This document shows, piece after piece, positions 1-8,404 of a DNA stretch of 64,000 nt. Both the position numbers and the translations under genes were made by a program. The first letter of the stretch is position 1; each line of letters begins with the position of its first letter. Source of the DNA: Parvibaculum sp045863935 (GTDB lineage: Bacteria; Pseudomonadota; Alphaproteobacteria; Parvibaculales; Parvibaculaceae). Location of the stretch: NCBI RefSeq assembly GCF_045863935.1, contig NZ_BTVP01000019.1, positions 4,981-68,980 of the forward strand. Direction: 5' to 3'. Under the pieces are notes generated by a model. That model was not told where the DNA came from. It ran no database searches and saw nothing but the letters and a program-made list of their open reading frames with translations.

Positions 1-428
1 TTTCCTTGCCGAAGGCGAGATTGGCGGCGACGAGCAGCGCGATGGAGGCAAAGACGCCGGTCAGGGCATCGCCGCTCACATAGGCCGCGACGACCGTTCC
101 GGCCGCGACGCCCAGAAGAATGGGGAGCGCCCAGCTTTTCAGCATCGGCCAGTCGACCGCGCCNNNNNNNNNNGCCTTTTTTTGCGTGGGCGCGAACGGA
201 ACGGATCGAAGTCAGCACGATTGTGCCGAGCGAGGTGCCGACGGCGAGATGCATGCGCACCGCTTCGTCGATGCCGAGCAGCGTGAAGACATGATAGAGG
301 ACCGGCACGATGACGATGCCGCCGCCGACGCCGAGAAGGCCCGCGAGGACGCCGGCGACAAGGCCGGTGACGATGAGCCCGGCCGCAAAAGGCGCGAGTT
401 CCATGAGCGACATGGCTTCGATGTTCAT
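1..428 (-). CDS. TauE/SafE family sulfite exporter-like membrane protein (partial)
   Basis: Inner-membrane permease of the TauE/SafE family, whose members export or import sulfur-containing anions; the substrate here is unknown. The visible N-terminal half starts MNIEAMSLMELAPFAAG and has the family glycine-rich segment (GVLAGLLGVGGGIVIVPVL), followed by a conserved GTSLGTI-type helix and a cytoplasmic loop with SVRAHAKKG. The gene runs off the left edge, so the C-terminal helices are missing. An assembly gap of 10 Ns interrupts it at 164-173, and the frames on the two sides differ by one if the gap is taken literally; the right-hand residues GAVDWPML continue the family pattern directly after AKKG, so the break is probably an assembly artefact. 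It starts 15 bases after the dusA stop and is probably cotranscribed with dusA. Confidence 0.85.
   Translation of the reverse strand, partial: MNIEAMSLMELAPFAAGLIVTGLVAGVLAGLLGVGGGIVIVPVLYHVFTLLGIDEAVRMHLAVGTSLGTIVLTSIRSVRAHAKKGXXXXRGRLADAEKLGAPHSSGRRGRNGRRGLCERRCPDRRLCLHRAARRRQSRLRQG
164..173. other. assembly gap (10 Ns)
   Basis: Ten undetermined bases next to a run of seven T. GGC ends the coding sequence before the gap and GGC begins it after the gap, which suggests two contigs that abut or overlap rather than a true 10-base spacer. Confidence 0.95.
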
Positions 429-443
429 GCGTCGGTTCTTTAT

Positions 444-1466
444 CTATCGAGCCGCGGCGAGTGCCGGGTCTTTTCTGGATTCGGGGGCGGGTCCTGATCG
501 CGAGACCATGTCCATGGCTTCGCGGATGACATTTTCGTTTGCGCCGGGACGCGGCGCGTTCTCGGAGATGTGGCGGCGGAAGGCGCGCGCGCCCGGGCAT
601 CCCTGGAAGAGGCCCAGTATATGCCGTGTCATCGCATGGAGATGTGTTCCATGCGCCAATTCTCTTTGCACATAAGGCAGAAAGGTTTCAAGGACCTCAT
701 GCCGGGAGAGCGACGGACTGTCGTCGCCGTAGAAACGCGCATCCACCCCGGCCAGGAGGTAGGGGTTCTGGTAGGCGGCACGGCCGAGCATGACGCCATC
801 GACATGAGCGAGATGCGCTTGTGCCTCGTCGAGCGACGCGATGCCGCCATTGATGAAGATTTCCGTGTCGGGCATCGCCTCTTTCAGCCGGTAGACCAGC
901 GGATAGTCGAGCGGCGGCACGTCGCGGTTTTCCTTCGGCGACAGACCTTCGAGCCAGGCCTTGCGCGCATGGACGATGAGCGTTTCGCAGCCCGCCTCGC
1001 GGACCGCGCGCGCCATGGCGGGTAGCGCCTCTTCCGGTGCCTGATGGTCGACGCCGATGCGGCATTTCACGGTGACGGGAACTGCGACCGCGCCGCGCAT
1101 CGCCTCGACGCAACGCGCGACGAGGCCGGGTTCGAGCATGAGGCAGGCGCCGAAGCGACCGGACTGAACGCGGTCCGAGGGACAGCCGACATTGAGGTTC
1201 ACTTCGTCGTAACCGAAGTCCGCCGCGATGCGGGCTGCTTCCGCAAGATCGGCGGGATCGGAGCCGCCAAGCTGAACGGCGACGGGATGTTCCGACGCAT
1301 CGAAACCGAGCAGCCGCGCGCGGTCCCCATGCAGCACGGCGCCGGTCGTCACCATCTCCGTATAGAGAAGCGCACGGCGCGTGATGAGACGCAGGAAGAA
1401 CCGGTCATGCCGGTCCGTCCAGTCCATCATAGGGGCGATCGCGATTTTATTTGTTTGCGTGTTCAA
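444..1466 (-). CDS. dusA: tRNA-dihydrouridine(20/20a) synthase DusA
   Basis: FMN-dependent enzyme that reduces uridine 20/20a of tRNA to dihydrouridine. The 340-residue product has the DusA N-terminus APMMDWTDRHDRFFLR (residues 11-26), the catalytic cysteine in NVGCPSDRVQSGRFGA (Cys95), the VKCRIG strand and the FINGG phosphate-binding loop near residue 205. The start is TTG at 1466, giving MNTQTNKIAIAPMMD; the diverged second copy of this gene start at 19190-19232 has TTG at the same place, which supports the choice. dusA is a known integration target of a family of prophage and island integrases that cut near its 5' end. Here the gene body is intact and its first about 15 codons appear to have been supplied by an incoming element (see the repeat copies at 1424-1550 and 19190-19316). 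Confidence 0.95.
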   Translation of the reverse strand: MNTQTNKIAIAPMMDWTDRHDRFFLRLITRRALLYTEMVTTGAVLHGDRARLLGFDASEHPVAVQLGGSDPADLAEAARIAADFGYDEVNLNVGCPSDRVQSGRFGACLMLEPGLVARCVEAMRGAVAVPVTVKCRIGVDHQAPEEALPAMARAVREAGCETLIVHARKAWLEGLSPKENRDVPPLDYPLVYRLKEAMPDTEIFINGGIASLDEAQAHLAHVDGVMLGRAAYQNPYLLAGVDARFYGDDSPSLSRHEVLETFLPYVQRELAHGTHLHAMTRHILGLFQGCPGARAFRRHISENAPRPGANENVIREAMDMVSRSGPAPESRKDPALAAAR

Positions 1467-1550
1467 CAGTTTATCGGGCTCTGATCGGGCTTCAAGAGGC
1501 CTAGTTTACGCTGTTGTACCCTTCGATGCGCGTGTAGGTACAAGAGAAAA
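1424..1550 (-). repeat. left copy of duplicated dusA 5' region (attL-like)
   Basis: Aligns without gaps to 19190-19316. Over the 43 coding bases (1424-1466 versus 19190-19232) I count 34 identities. Upstream of the TTG start, blocks such as AGTTTACG and TGTTGTA (near 1503-1519) match GTTTACG and CGTTGTA at the right copy. It covers dusA codons 1-15 and about 85 bases of leader. No other gene is visible between 1551 and 1696. Confidence 0.75.
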
Positions 1551-1696
1551 ATCGGGATCGTCGAAAGACCCCGAATAATGTCTCTCGTCAAGTTGCGCAA
1601 TCGGGGCCGCCGCGACCGGGCGGCGTATTGTCGAGCCCTTTGTCCGAAGGTGGAGGTGGAGGTGGACGCGGTCGATCGAGCTGCATTCATTTGCAC

Positions 1697-4600
1697 TCAG
1701 CCTTCATCTCCGGTGTCGTCTTCGGACAATCCCATGCCGTGAACGATCGCATAGATCGCCGGGATCACCGCCAGCGTGAGGATGGTTGAAGACACCATGC
1801 CGCCGATCATCGGTACGGCGATGCGCTGCATCACCTCGGCGCCGGTGCCGGTGGCCCAGAGGATCGGCAGGAGCCCGGCCATGATGGTGATGACGGTCAT
1901 CATTTTCGGCCGCACGCGCCAGACGGCGCCCTCCATGATCGCGCCGTTGAGAACCGCGCGCGTGAAGGCGCGGCCCTCGGCCGCAGCCATGGCCTTCGCG
2001 TCGCGAAGCGCGTGATCAAGATACAGCAGCATCACGACGCCGGTTTCGGCGGCCACCCCTGCCAGCGCGATGAAACCGACGGCGGCCGCAACGCTCATGT
2101 TGAAATCGAGCGCCGCCATCAGCCAGAGTCCGCCCACCAGTGCGAAGGGCAGCGACAACATCACGATGAAGGTTTCGGTGAGGCTCTTGAAGTTGAGATA
2201 GAGGAGCAGGAAGATCACGAGCAACGTGACCGGGACGACGAGCGCAAGACGCTGCGCCGCACGGGCCAGATATTCGAACTGGCCGCTCCAGGCGACCGTG
2301 TAGCCGGGCGGCAGCGCGACTTCGCCAGCCACAACGCGCTGCGCCTCGCCGACATAGCCGCCAAGATCGCGGCCGCGGATATCGACAAAGACATAGACGA
2401 CCGGCTGGCCGCTTTCGGTGCGTATCATGGTGGGCCCGCGCGCGCGCGTGATGTCGGCGATCTCGCCGAGCGGAACGGCGGCACCGGCGGGCGTTGCGAC
2501 GAAAACTTCGCGCGCGATCGCGTCCGGACTGGCGCGGGAGGCCTGCGGATAACGCAGCACCACGTCGTAGCGCTCGCGCCCTTCAACCGTCGTGGTGAGG
2601 GCTTTCGCGCCCAGCGCCATCGCAATCGCCTCCTGCACCGTCTCCATCGAAAGCCCGAGCCGGGCGATGCGGTCACGGTCGGGCCTGATGTCGAGAAAAT
2701 AGCCGCCATTGACGCGTTCGGCGTAAGCCGACGAAGTGCCGGGAACGGCCCGCAGGACGGTTTCGACCTCGCGGGCGATCCGTTCGAGTTCGACGAGGTC
2801 GGGCCCGAATATCTTGACGCCGACCGGCGTGCGGATGCCGGTCGAGAGCATGTCGATGCGGGCCTTGATGGGCATCGTCCAGGCATTGGAGACGCCGGGA
2901 AACTGGAGCGCGGTGTCCATTTCGGCGATCAGCTTGTCCAGGTTCATGCCCGGCCGCCATTCGTCTTCGGGTTTCAGATTGACGATCGACTCGAACATCT
3001 CCAGCGGCGCGGGATCCGTCGCACTGTCGGCGCGGCCTGCCTTGCCCCAGACCGAGGCGACTTCGGGAAAACCGGCGATGATCCGGTTCTGCGTCTGCAG
3101 CAGTTCGGCGGCCTTCGTTACCGAGAGGCCCGGCAGCGTGGTCGGCATGTAGAGAAGCGTCCCCTCGTTGAGGTTCGGCATGAACTCCGAACCGATGCGA
3201 CCGAGCGGCACAACCGTGACGACGAGCACGAGAACCGCCGCAAGGATGGTGACGCCCCGGGCGCGCAGCACCAGGCCGATCAGGGGCCTGTAGACCCAGA
3301 TCAGTGCCTTGTTGAGCGGATTCCTGGCCTCCGGCACGATCCGGCCGCGAATGAAGATCGTCATCAGCACCGGAACCAGCGTGATTGAAAGAAAGGCGGC
3401 AGCCGCCATCGCGAAAGTCTTGGTCGCGGCGAGCGGCTTGAAGAGGCGGCCTTCCTGTGCCTCAAGCGTAAAGATCGGCAGAAAAGAGACGGTGATGATC
3501 AGCAGGCTGAAAAAGAGCGCCGGGCCCACTTCCTGCGCCGCCTCGATGACGACGGCGGTGCGCGAAGCGCCGGGTGGCGCATGCTCGAGCCGCTTGTGGG
3601 CATTTTCGATCATCACGATTGCCGCATCGACCATGGCACCAATCGCAATGGCGATGCCGCCAAGACTCATGATGTTGGAAGGGATACCAAGCAAATGAGT
3701 TGCGGCGAGCGCCATCAGAATGCCGACCGGCAGCGTGACGATTGCGACAAAGGCGCTTCGCGCATGCCAGAGGAACAGAAGGCAGACCAACGTCACGACG
3801 ATACTTTCTTCGATCAGGGTGCGCACCAGCGTGTCGATGGCACGACCGATCAGCGCCGAGCGGTCATAAACCTCGACGATTTCGGTGTTGCCGGGCAGGC
3901 TTGGCGCAACGGCCGCGAGCTCGCGTTTGACGTTTTCGATGACATCGAGCGCATTGGCGCCATGACGTTGCAAGGCGATACCGGAGACCGCCTCGCCCTC
4001 GCCCCCCAATTCCGCGACGCCGCGCCGTTCGTCCGGCGCAAGCTCGACGCGCGCCACGTCGCGCAGCAGGAGCGGCGTGCCGCTCTCGGCCCGGAGTACG
4101 ATCTTTTCGATGTCGGCGATGCCGTCAAGATAACCACGGCCGCGGATCATGAATTCGGTTTCGGCAAGCTCGATGGTACGGCCGCCGACATCCATGTTGC
4201 TGGCGCGGACCGCTGCGGCGATGCCCGCAAGCGTCAGCCCGGTTTCCTTCAGCAGGAGCGGATCGACGATGATGGCATATTGCCGGACGAAGCCGCCGAC
4301 CGTTGCCACCTCGGCGACGCCCTCGGCACGCGAGACGGCGAAGCGGACCTGCCAGTCCTGAATCGAGCGGAGTTCGGCAAGGTTCAGCTCGGAGGATTTC
4401 AGCGCATACTGATAGACCCAGCCGACGCCGGTCGCATCCGGCCCGAGCGACGGCGTCACGCCGTCCGGCAGACGTTCCACCGCCGCACTCAGATATTCGA
4501 GGACACGGCTTCGTGCCCAATAGAGGTCGGCGCCATCTTCGAAGACGACATAGACGAAGGAAACGCCGAAGAAGGAAAAGCCGCGTACGACGCGCGAGCG

Positions 4601-4831
4601 CGGCACGTTGAGCATCGCGGTCGCGAGCGGGAAGGTCACCTGGTCCTCGACGACCTGCGGCGCCTGGCCGGGATAGTCGGTGACGATAATGACCTGCGTG
4701 TCCGACAGGTCCGGTATCGCGTCGAGCGGGATGCGCGCGATCGAATAGACACCGGCAACGATCGCAAAGAGCGTGCCGATCAGCACCAGAACGCTGTTGC
4801 GCGCCGACCAGCCGATGATACCCGCGATCAT
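1697..4831 (-). CDS. cusA: heavy-metal efflux RND permease, CusA-like
   Basis: Inner-membrane proton-driven pump of the HME subfamily, the trimeric core of a Cus-type exporter that moves Cu(I)/Ag(I) out through an adaptor. Its 1044 residues match the family length. The N-terminus (RNSVLVLIGTLFAIVAGVYSIARIPLDAIPDLSDTQV, seen across residues 10-47) and the TM4 signature GAMVDAAIVMIENAHKRLE (near 398-416, proton-relay Asp402) are of the Cus type. Methionines in PLEMFES and RIDMLSTGI match positions used for Cu/Ag binding in E. coli CusA; the third methionine cannot be placed by eye. The start codon overlaps the cusB stop (ATGA), so the two are translationally coupled. No CusC-type outer-membrane gene adjoins it. 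Metal specificity is inferred from homology. Confidence 0.92.
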   Translation of the reverse strand: MIAGIIGWSARNSVLVLIGTLFAIVAGVYSIARIPLDAIPDLSDTQVIIVTDYPGQAPQVVEDQVTFPLATAMLNVPRSRVVRGFSFFGVSFVYVVFEDGADLYWARSRVLEYLSAAVERLPDGVTPSLGPDATGVGWVYQYALKSSELNLAELRSIQDWQVRFAVSRAEGVAEVATVGGFVRQYAIIVDPLLLKETGLTLAGIAAAVRASNMDVGGRTIELAETEFMIRGRGYLDGIADIEKIVLRAESGTPLLLRDVARVELAPDERRGVAELGGEGEAVSGIALQRHGANALDVIENVKRELAAVAPSLPGNTEIVEVYDRSALIGRAIDTLVRTLIEESIVVTLVCLLFLWHARSAFVAIVTLPVGILMALAATHLLGIPSNIMSLGGIAIAIGAMVDAAIVMIENAHKRLEHAPPGASRTAVVIEAAQEVGPALFFSLLIITVSFLPIFTLEAQEGRLFKPLAATKTFAMAAAAFLSITLVPVLMTIFIRGRIVPEARNPLNKALIWVYRPLIGLVLRARGVTILAAVLVLVVTVVPLGRIGSEFMPNLNEGTLLYMPTTLPGLSVTKAAELLQTQNRIIAGFPEVASVWGKAGRADSATDPAPLEMFESIVNLKPEDEWRPGMNLDKLIAEMDTALQFPGVSNAWTMPIKARIDMLSTGIRTPVGVKIFGPDLVELERIAREVETVLRAVPGTSSAYAERVNGGYFLDIRPDRDRIARLGLSMETVQEAIAMALGAKALTTTVEGRERYDVVLRYPQASRASPDAIAREVFVATPAGAAVPLGEIADITRARGPTMIRTESGQPVVYVFVDIRGRDLGGYVGEAQRVVAGEVALPPGYTVAWSGQFEYLARAAQRLALVVPVTLLVIFLLLYLNFKSLTETFIVMLSLPFALVGGLWLMAALDFNMSVAAAVGFIALAGVAAETGVVMLLYLDHALRDAKAMAAAEGRAFTRAVLNGAIMEGAVWRVRPKMMTVITIMAGLLPILWATGTGAEVMQRIAVPMIGGMVSSTILTLAVIPAIYAIVHGMGLSEDDTGDEG

Positions 4832-6384
4832 GGCGTCACCTGTTCGGCGGTAAAAGCCGAGAGCGCCGCCTGGAGATTGCTCTCGGCGTCGATCAGGAAG
4901 ATGCCGGATGTAACGACCTCTTCGCCAGCGGCAAGCCCCTCCCTGATCTCGACGTCGGCGCCGGCGCGAGCACCGAGGCGAACGTCACGCGGTTCGAAGA
5001 GCCCGTTGCCGCGCGCGACGAAGACAACCTGACGAGTGCCGTCATCGATGACCGAGGCCGCCGGCACCGCAAGCACCGGTTCGCCGCCGACCGGCGCACC
5101 GATATCGACGCGCACGAAATGGCCGGGCTTGAGGTCCCCGTCCGGGTTCGGAACGACGAGCCGAACCCGGCCCGAACGGGTCGTCATCGCGATATCGGGG
5201 TAGACGAAATCGACAATCGCCGCACGCGGTTCGCCGGGCATGGCCGGCATCGACAATTGTGCGGTCTGGCCGGGGCGGACGAGCGCGAGGTCCTGTTCGG
5301 TGATTTCGGCGATCACCCAGAGGCTCGACAGATCGGCGATCCGGAAGAGCGTGTCACCGGCCGCAAAGCGCATGCCGTCGAGCGAGGGTTTCTCGAGCAC
5401 AGTGCCGCCGACCGGCGCCTCGAAGGTCACCACCCGCGCCGGTGTGCGCGTGCGTGCCATTTCCGCGATGACGGCATTGGAAATGCCGAAGAGGCGGAGA
5501 TTGCTCGCGGCACGCTCGACATCGCGGCCGCCGCGCGACAATGCCGAAAGATAATCGGCCTGTTTGCGCAGCAATTCGTCGCTTTCGATCCAGGTTGTCA
5601 GCAGCGGTTCGCCGGCCGCCACCGTGCCGCCAGTGGTGCGGACATCGAGACGTTCGACAAATCCGTCGAACCGCGCCGTCACCAGTGCCACGCGCGCTTC
5701 GTCTACGGTTACGGTACCGGCGCCGCGGATCGTGCGGACGAGGTCGCGGCGTTCGACCGGCGCCGTCCTGACGCCAGCGCGTTGCGTTTTTTCCGGACCG
5801 ATACGGACGGTTCCGGCGGGCGCCGCCACATCCTCCTCATAGACGGGGATGTAATCCATCCCCATCGAATCCTTCTTCGGCACCGGCGATATGTCGGGCA
5901 GGCCCATCGGGTTGCGGTAATAACGGACTTTCCGTTCTCCAGACGCAGGCGCGGCGGTCGCGGCATCGGCCGCCTCCTCTACCGCCGTATAGACGACCTC
6001 GCCTTCGACAGGATCGGACGCACCGCCGACTTCGGCCACGATGCCGAGCGTCCAGCGGCCGGCCATCGCGATCTTCGCTTCGAAGGCCAGAACGTCCGGC
6101 ACGCCAGCCGAAACCGGTGTGAGGGGCGTCTCCATCACCGCCATGCCGTCGGGACCCATGTCGAGCCGAGACGAGACGATGTCCACATTCCCGGCCGGAA
6201 CCGGCGCGCCGCCCGGCTCAAGCAGCCGGACCTCGATCCGCACGCTCTCGCCAACCGGAATTTTTTCCGAGACGGCCTCGAATTTGTAAGCTTGAGATTG
6301 GGCGCCGGCGATGCTCCTTGCGCCGGCTGCCGTCACGACAGCCGCAAGCATGGCGGTCGCGAACGCTTTGGTTAAGCGAACCAT
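4828..6384 (-). CDS. cusB: CusB-like periplasmic adaptor with YtkA-like and heavy-metal-binding domains
   Basis: Membrane-fusion protein that links the CusA pump to an outer-membrane channel and hands over metal. From the ATG at 6384 (GGAGAG spaced 4 bases upstream) it is 518 residues; a longer frame starting nine codons earlier lacks a ribosome site. A signal peptide (KAFATAMLAAVVTAAGA) is followed by a YtkA/FixH-like beta domain (about 30-135), a heavy-metal-binding domain with YYRNPMGLPDISPVPKKDSMGMDYIPVYE (split here only by description; about 155-183, Met-rich), then the barrel-sandwich, lipoyl and beta-barrel adaptor domains. The fused YtkA-like domain is an extra compared with E. coli CusB. 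First enzyme-scale gene after the small protein at 6447-6812; operon with cusA. Confidence 0.9.
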   Translation of the reverse strand: MVRLTKAFATAMLAAVVTAAGARSIAGAQSQAYKFEAVSEKIPVGESVRIEVRLLEPGGAPVPAGNVDIVSSRLDMGPDGMAVMETPLTPVSAGVPDVLAFEAKIAMAGRWTLGIVAEVGGASDPVEGEVVYTAVEEAADAATAAPASGERKVRYYRNPMGLPDISPVPKKDSMGMDYIPVYEEDVAAPAGTVRIGPEKTQRAGVRTAPVERRDLVRTIRGAGTVTVDEARVALVTARFDGFVERLDVRTTGGTVAAGEPLLTTWIESDELLRKQADYLSALSRGGRDVERAASNLRLFGISNAVIAEMARTRTPARVVTFEAPVGGTVLEKPSLDGMRFAAGDTLFRIADLSSLWVIAEITEQDLALVRPGQTAQLSMPAMPGEPRAAIVDFVYPDIAMTTRSGRVRLVVPNPDGDLKPGHFVRVDIGAPVGGEPVLAVPAASVIDDGTRQVVFVARGNGLFEPRDVRLGARAGADVEIREGLAAGEEVVTSGIFLIDAESNLQAALSAFTAEQVTP

Positions 6385-6446
6385 ATGACTCTCCAGAACC
6401 TGATGTGACAATCACGCGCGGCCAGAAGCGGCCGCGTGCCGGTGCG

Positions 6447-6812
6447 TCACACCAGCCTGGGAGGGCGTCGCAAAGGTGAGGGAGAAAGATCGGTCCGACC
6501 AATATCCGGCTCGCGAACCGACTTGAGGGCAAGCTCAACCGGGACAAATTCAGGCGCGGCGGCGAGCTGAAGCGGTAACTTGCCGCAGGCAGTCATGCAG
6601 AGGGCCGAGCCTTCGCACGTCTTCGGTTTGGTGTCGTCGCACCCGCTGTGGCCTGAATCTGCCATCTCGTCCATAGCGTTTGCCGATGCGATCATATTGA
6701 GATCGTTCGCCGGCGCCGAAACCGCTGTCAGCAACAGCGCGACCGTCACCGCTGCCGCAAGCCAATGGCGGATCCGAGATATGCTTCGGCAACTGTGGAC
6801 AGATCGCTTCAT
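6447..6812 (-). CDS. small periplasmic Cys/Met-rich protein upstream of cusBA
   Basis: A 121-residue protein with an N-terminal signal segment (HWLAAAVTVALLLTAVSAPA, about 17-36) followed by a short region rich in potential metal ligands: MIASANAMDEMADSGHSGC, then CEGSALCMTACGK with three cysteines (about residues 67-79). It lies 62 bases upstream of cusB on the same strand and is probably the first gene of the copper efflux operon. Small proteins of this kind often precede cus-type genes in alphaproteobacteria. I do not know a named family for it; a periplasmic Cu/Ag-binding or sensing role is inference. Coding evidence is the signal peptide, composition and position. Confidence 0.65.
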   Translation of the reverse strand: MKRSVHSCRSISRIRHWLAAAVTVALLLTAVSAPANDLNMIASANAMDEMADSGHSGCDDTKPKTCEGSALCMTACGKLPLQLAAAPEFVPVELALKSVREPDIGRTDLSPSPLRRPPRLV

Positions 6813-7373
6813 GGCTACAGACTAACACAGACCTTTCTTCTGCCGGCTACACGAAATTGTCATGGAAAAGCAGAGAATCGGTCGCCCTCTGTCTGCGACG
6901 TGCAAAAGCGATCGAGGCCCGGCTTCCCGCATCGCCGCCCTAAGATAGAAGCCCGAACGGTGGAACGTCTTGCGAGCGGAACTCTGTCCCTCAAATTGCC
7001 TCGGTCCACGGCTTCCCTTTTTGCTCTTCCTCTCGTGAGAAGAGAAGCAAGCGACCGCGTATTTGCTCCGCCTACAAACAGTCGGCATGCGGCCGTGGGC
7101 GGATTTCGGCGATATTCGTTCGAGGACGCCCGGAGGTTACACGAGTCGCCGATCCAATATCCGCTCCGGCAAGTGCAGTCACGCGGCTGTGATCGCTCGT
7201 GCGCGCGGCGTTGAATATCGTGAAACCAAGTGATTTTCCAAAGCCCGCGATATCCGTCAGGTTCATGCTTGTGAGCTGCGGAAGATTTGCGGGTTCTCCT
7301 CTGTCCGCTCCCGGTGGCCGCGTTGTTTTGTTGCGTCAATCCCAGTCATCAAAGTCAAATTGGAGACTACAAT
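6813..7373. other. divergent intergenic region between the cus operon and the bufferin gene
   Basis: About 560 bases between a minus-strand operon and a plus-strand one. Several open frames cross it on both strands, but none has a signal peptide, domain or convincing ribosome site, and all are Arg/Ser-rich like frame shadows. I looked for a CueR-type box and for a GTAAC-N16-CGAA sigma-F type promoter and saw neither. It must hold both promoters. Confidence 0.5.
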
Positions 7374-7676
7374 ATGTCGAAAATCACCTTCACCAACTCG
7401 CTCGCCGCAGCCAGCGCCATTGCAACGGCGCTGACGCTTGCGAGCTTCTCTGCGCCGGCTCAGGCAGAAGACGCATCCATGGAGAAGTGCTACGGCGTCG
7501 CGTTGGCCGGCAAGAACGACTGCGCGGCCGGCCCCGGCACGACCTGCGCGGGCACGTCCACGCTCGACTATCAGGGCAATGCCTGGAGCCTGGTTCCGGC
7601 CGGCACCTGCACCAGCATCGAAACGCCCCATGGCAATGGCAGCCTCGAAGCGAAGGACACGCAGCTTCCGTCGTAA
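7374..7676 (+). CDS. bufA1: DUF2282 family bufferin-type periplasmic metallophore (BufA1-like)
   Basis: A 100-residue secreted protein. The start at 7374 has GGAG 9 bases upstream and opens directly onto a Sec signal peptide (ASAIATALTLASFSAPAQA). The mature part has the family pattern with four cysteines: EKCYGVALAGKNDCAAG, then TTCAGTSTLDYQGNAW, then VPAGTC. DUF2282 proteins are now called bufferins: periplasmic copper-buffering peptides whose cysteines are modified by a DUF692 (BufB) and DUF2063 (BufC) enzyme pair encoded next to them. Neither partner is present here; the next gene is a DoxX protein, the usual fourth member. In Caulobacter such genes belong to the SigF stress regulon, and a SigF-like gene lies at 17651-18205, so co-regulation is plausible. 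Confidence 0.88.
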   Translation: MSKITFTNSLAAASAIATALTLASFSAPAQAEDASMEKCYGVALAGKNDCAAGPGTTCAGTSTLDYQGNAWSLVPAGTCTSIETPHGNGSLEAKDTQLPS

Positions 7677-7690
7677 CGCGTATCGGGGAA

Positions 7691-7725
7691 GCCCGGCCCG
7701 GTTCCGACAGTCGCCGGAGCCGGGC
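7691..7725 (+). terminator. GC-rich hairpin between bufA1 and doxX
   Basis: GCCCGGC (7691-7697) pairs with GCCGGGC (7719-7725), and the inner CCGG bases extend the stem. There is no U tract, so it is more likely an mRNA stabiliser or weak attenuator between the two genes than a full terminator. Confidence 0.45.
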
Positions 7726-7833
7726 CTCCGCCACTAAACTCGTCCGTCCTCGTGCCGAACCCGGCGGCCGGGGTCGCTGGGTCGAAATCTCCGGGCGTCC
7801 CGACAGATTCATTGTCCATCACGGAGGTTCAAA

Positions 7834-8304
7834 ATGGGCGAGCTCTTTCAACAGGCCAGCCGTCTTATTCTCCTGGCACATTCCATCCTCGCGCGCATTC
7901 CGGACTGGATCTACGCCTCCTTGATGCGAGTAGCCGTCTTCTTCGTTTTCTTCTTGTCCGCGCGGACGAAGGTCGACGGACTTCTGACGTTGAAGAGCAG
8001 CACCTTCTACCTTTTCGAGAACGAGTACGCCTTGCCCGTCATTCCGTCCGCTTGGGCCGCCTATATGGCAACCTACGCCGAGCACATCTTTTCGGTTCTC
8101 GTGCTGGTGGGCCTTGCCACGCGATTGAGCGCGCTTGCCCTTCTCGTCATGACGGCGGTCATTCAGATTTTCGTCTATCCCGAAGCCTATGTGGTTCACA
8201 TGACATGGGCGGCGATGCTGCTGTACCTCGTGTCGAAGGGCGGCGGATTGTTCTCGGTGGACGAGGCGGTTGCGCGAACACTGGGCCAAAGCGATCAAGT
8301 TTGA
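7834..8304 (+). CDS. DoxX family integral membrane protein
   Basis: A 156-residue membrane protein with four hydrophobic helices, the DoxX family fold. Visible features are LMRVAVFFVFFLSARTKVDG in helix 1, the HIFSVLVLVGLATRLSALALLVMTAVIQIFVYP stretch (residues about 89-121, described in two helices) and VHMTWAAMLLYLVSKGGG near the end. The start has CGGAGG seven bases upstream. DoxX proteins commonly accompany DUF2282 genes (as BufD) and may help the redox or membrane side of metal handling. It follows bufA1 on the same strand, 157 bases on, where BufB and BufC would normally be. Confidence 0.85.
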   Translation: MGELFQQASRLILLAHSILARIPDWIYASLMRVAVFFVFFLSARTKVDGLLTLKSSTFYLFENEYALPVIPSAWAAYMATYAEHIFSVLVLVGLATRLSALALLVMTAVIQIFVYPEAYVVHMTWAAMLLYLVSKGGGLFSVDEAVARTLGQSDQV

Positions 8305-8404
8305 GTTCGAGTATGAGTGAGAACGGCGAGACGGACGCTGCATCGTGTTGCGTTCGGACCGCCGCAAGGACGCGAACATCCAGACAATCAAAAGGGAGAA
8401 ACAA

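Noticed and set aside
1463..1696. 77-codon minus-strand frame between cusA and dusA
   Set aside because: Low-complexity (Ser-Thr repeats from a GGTGGA run) and overlapping the duplicated dusA leader; better explained as non-coding.
2012..5032. Long plus-strand frames opposite cusA
   Set aside because: Composition typical of antisense shadows; cusA on the minus strand is conserved throughout.
6860..7339. 159-codon minus-strand frame in the cus/bufA1 intergenic region
   Set aside because: No ribosome site, Arg/Ser-rich, no signal or domain.
7200..7373. SigF-type promoter before bufA1
   Set aside because: No GTAAC/GCAACC and CGAA pair at 16-17 base spacing was visible in the 170 bases before the start.
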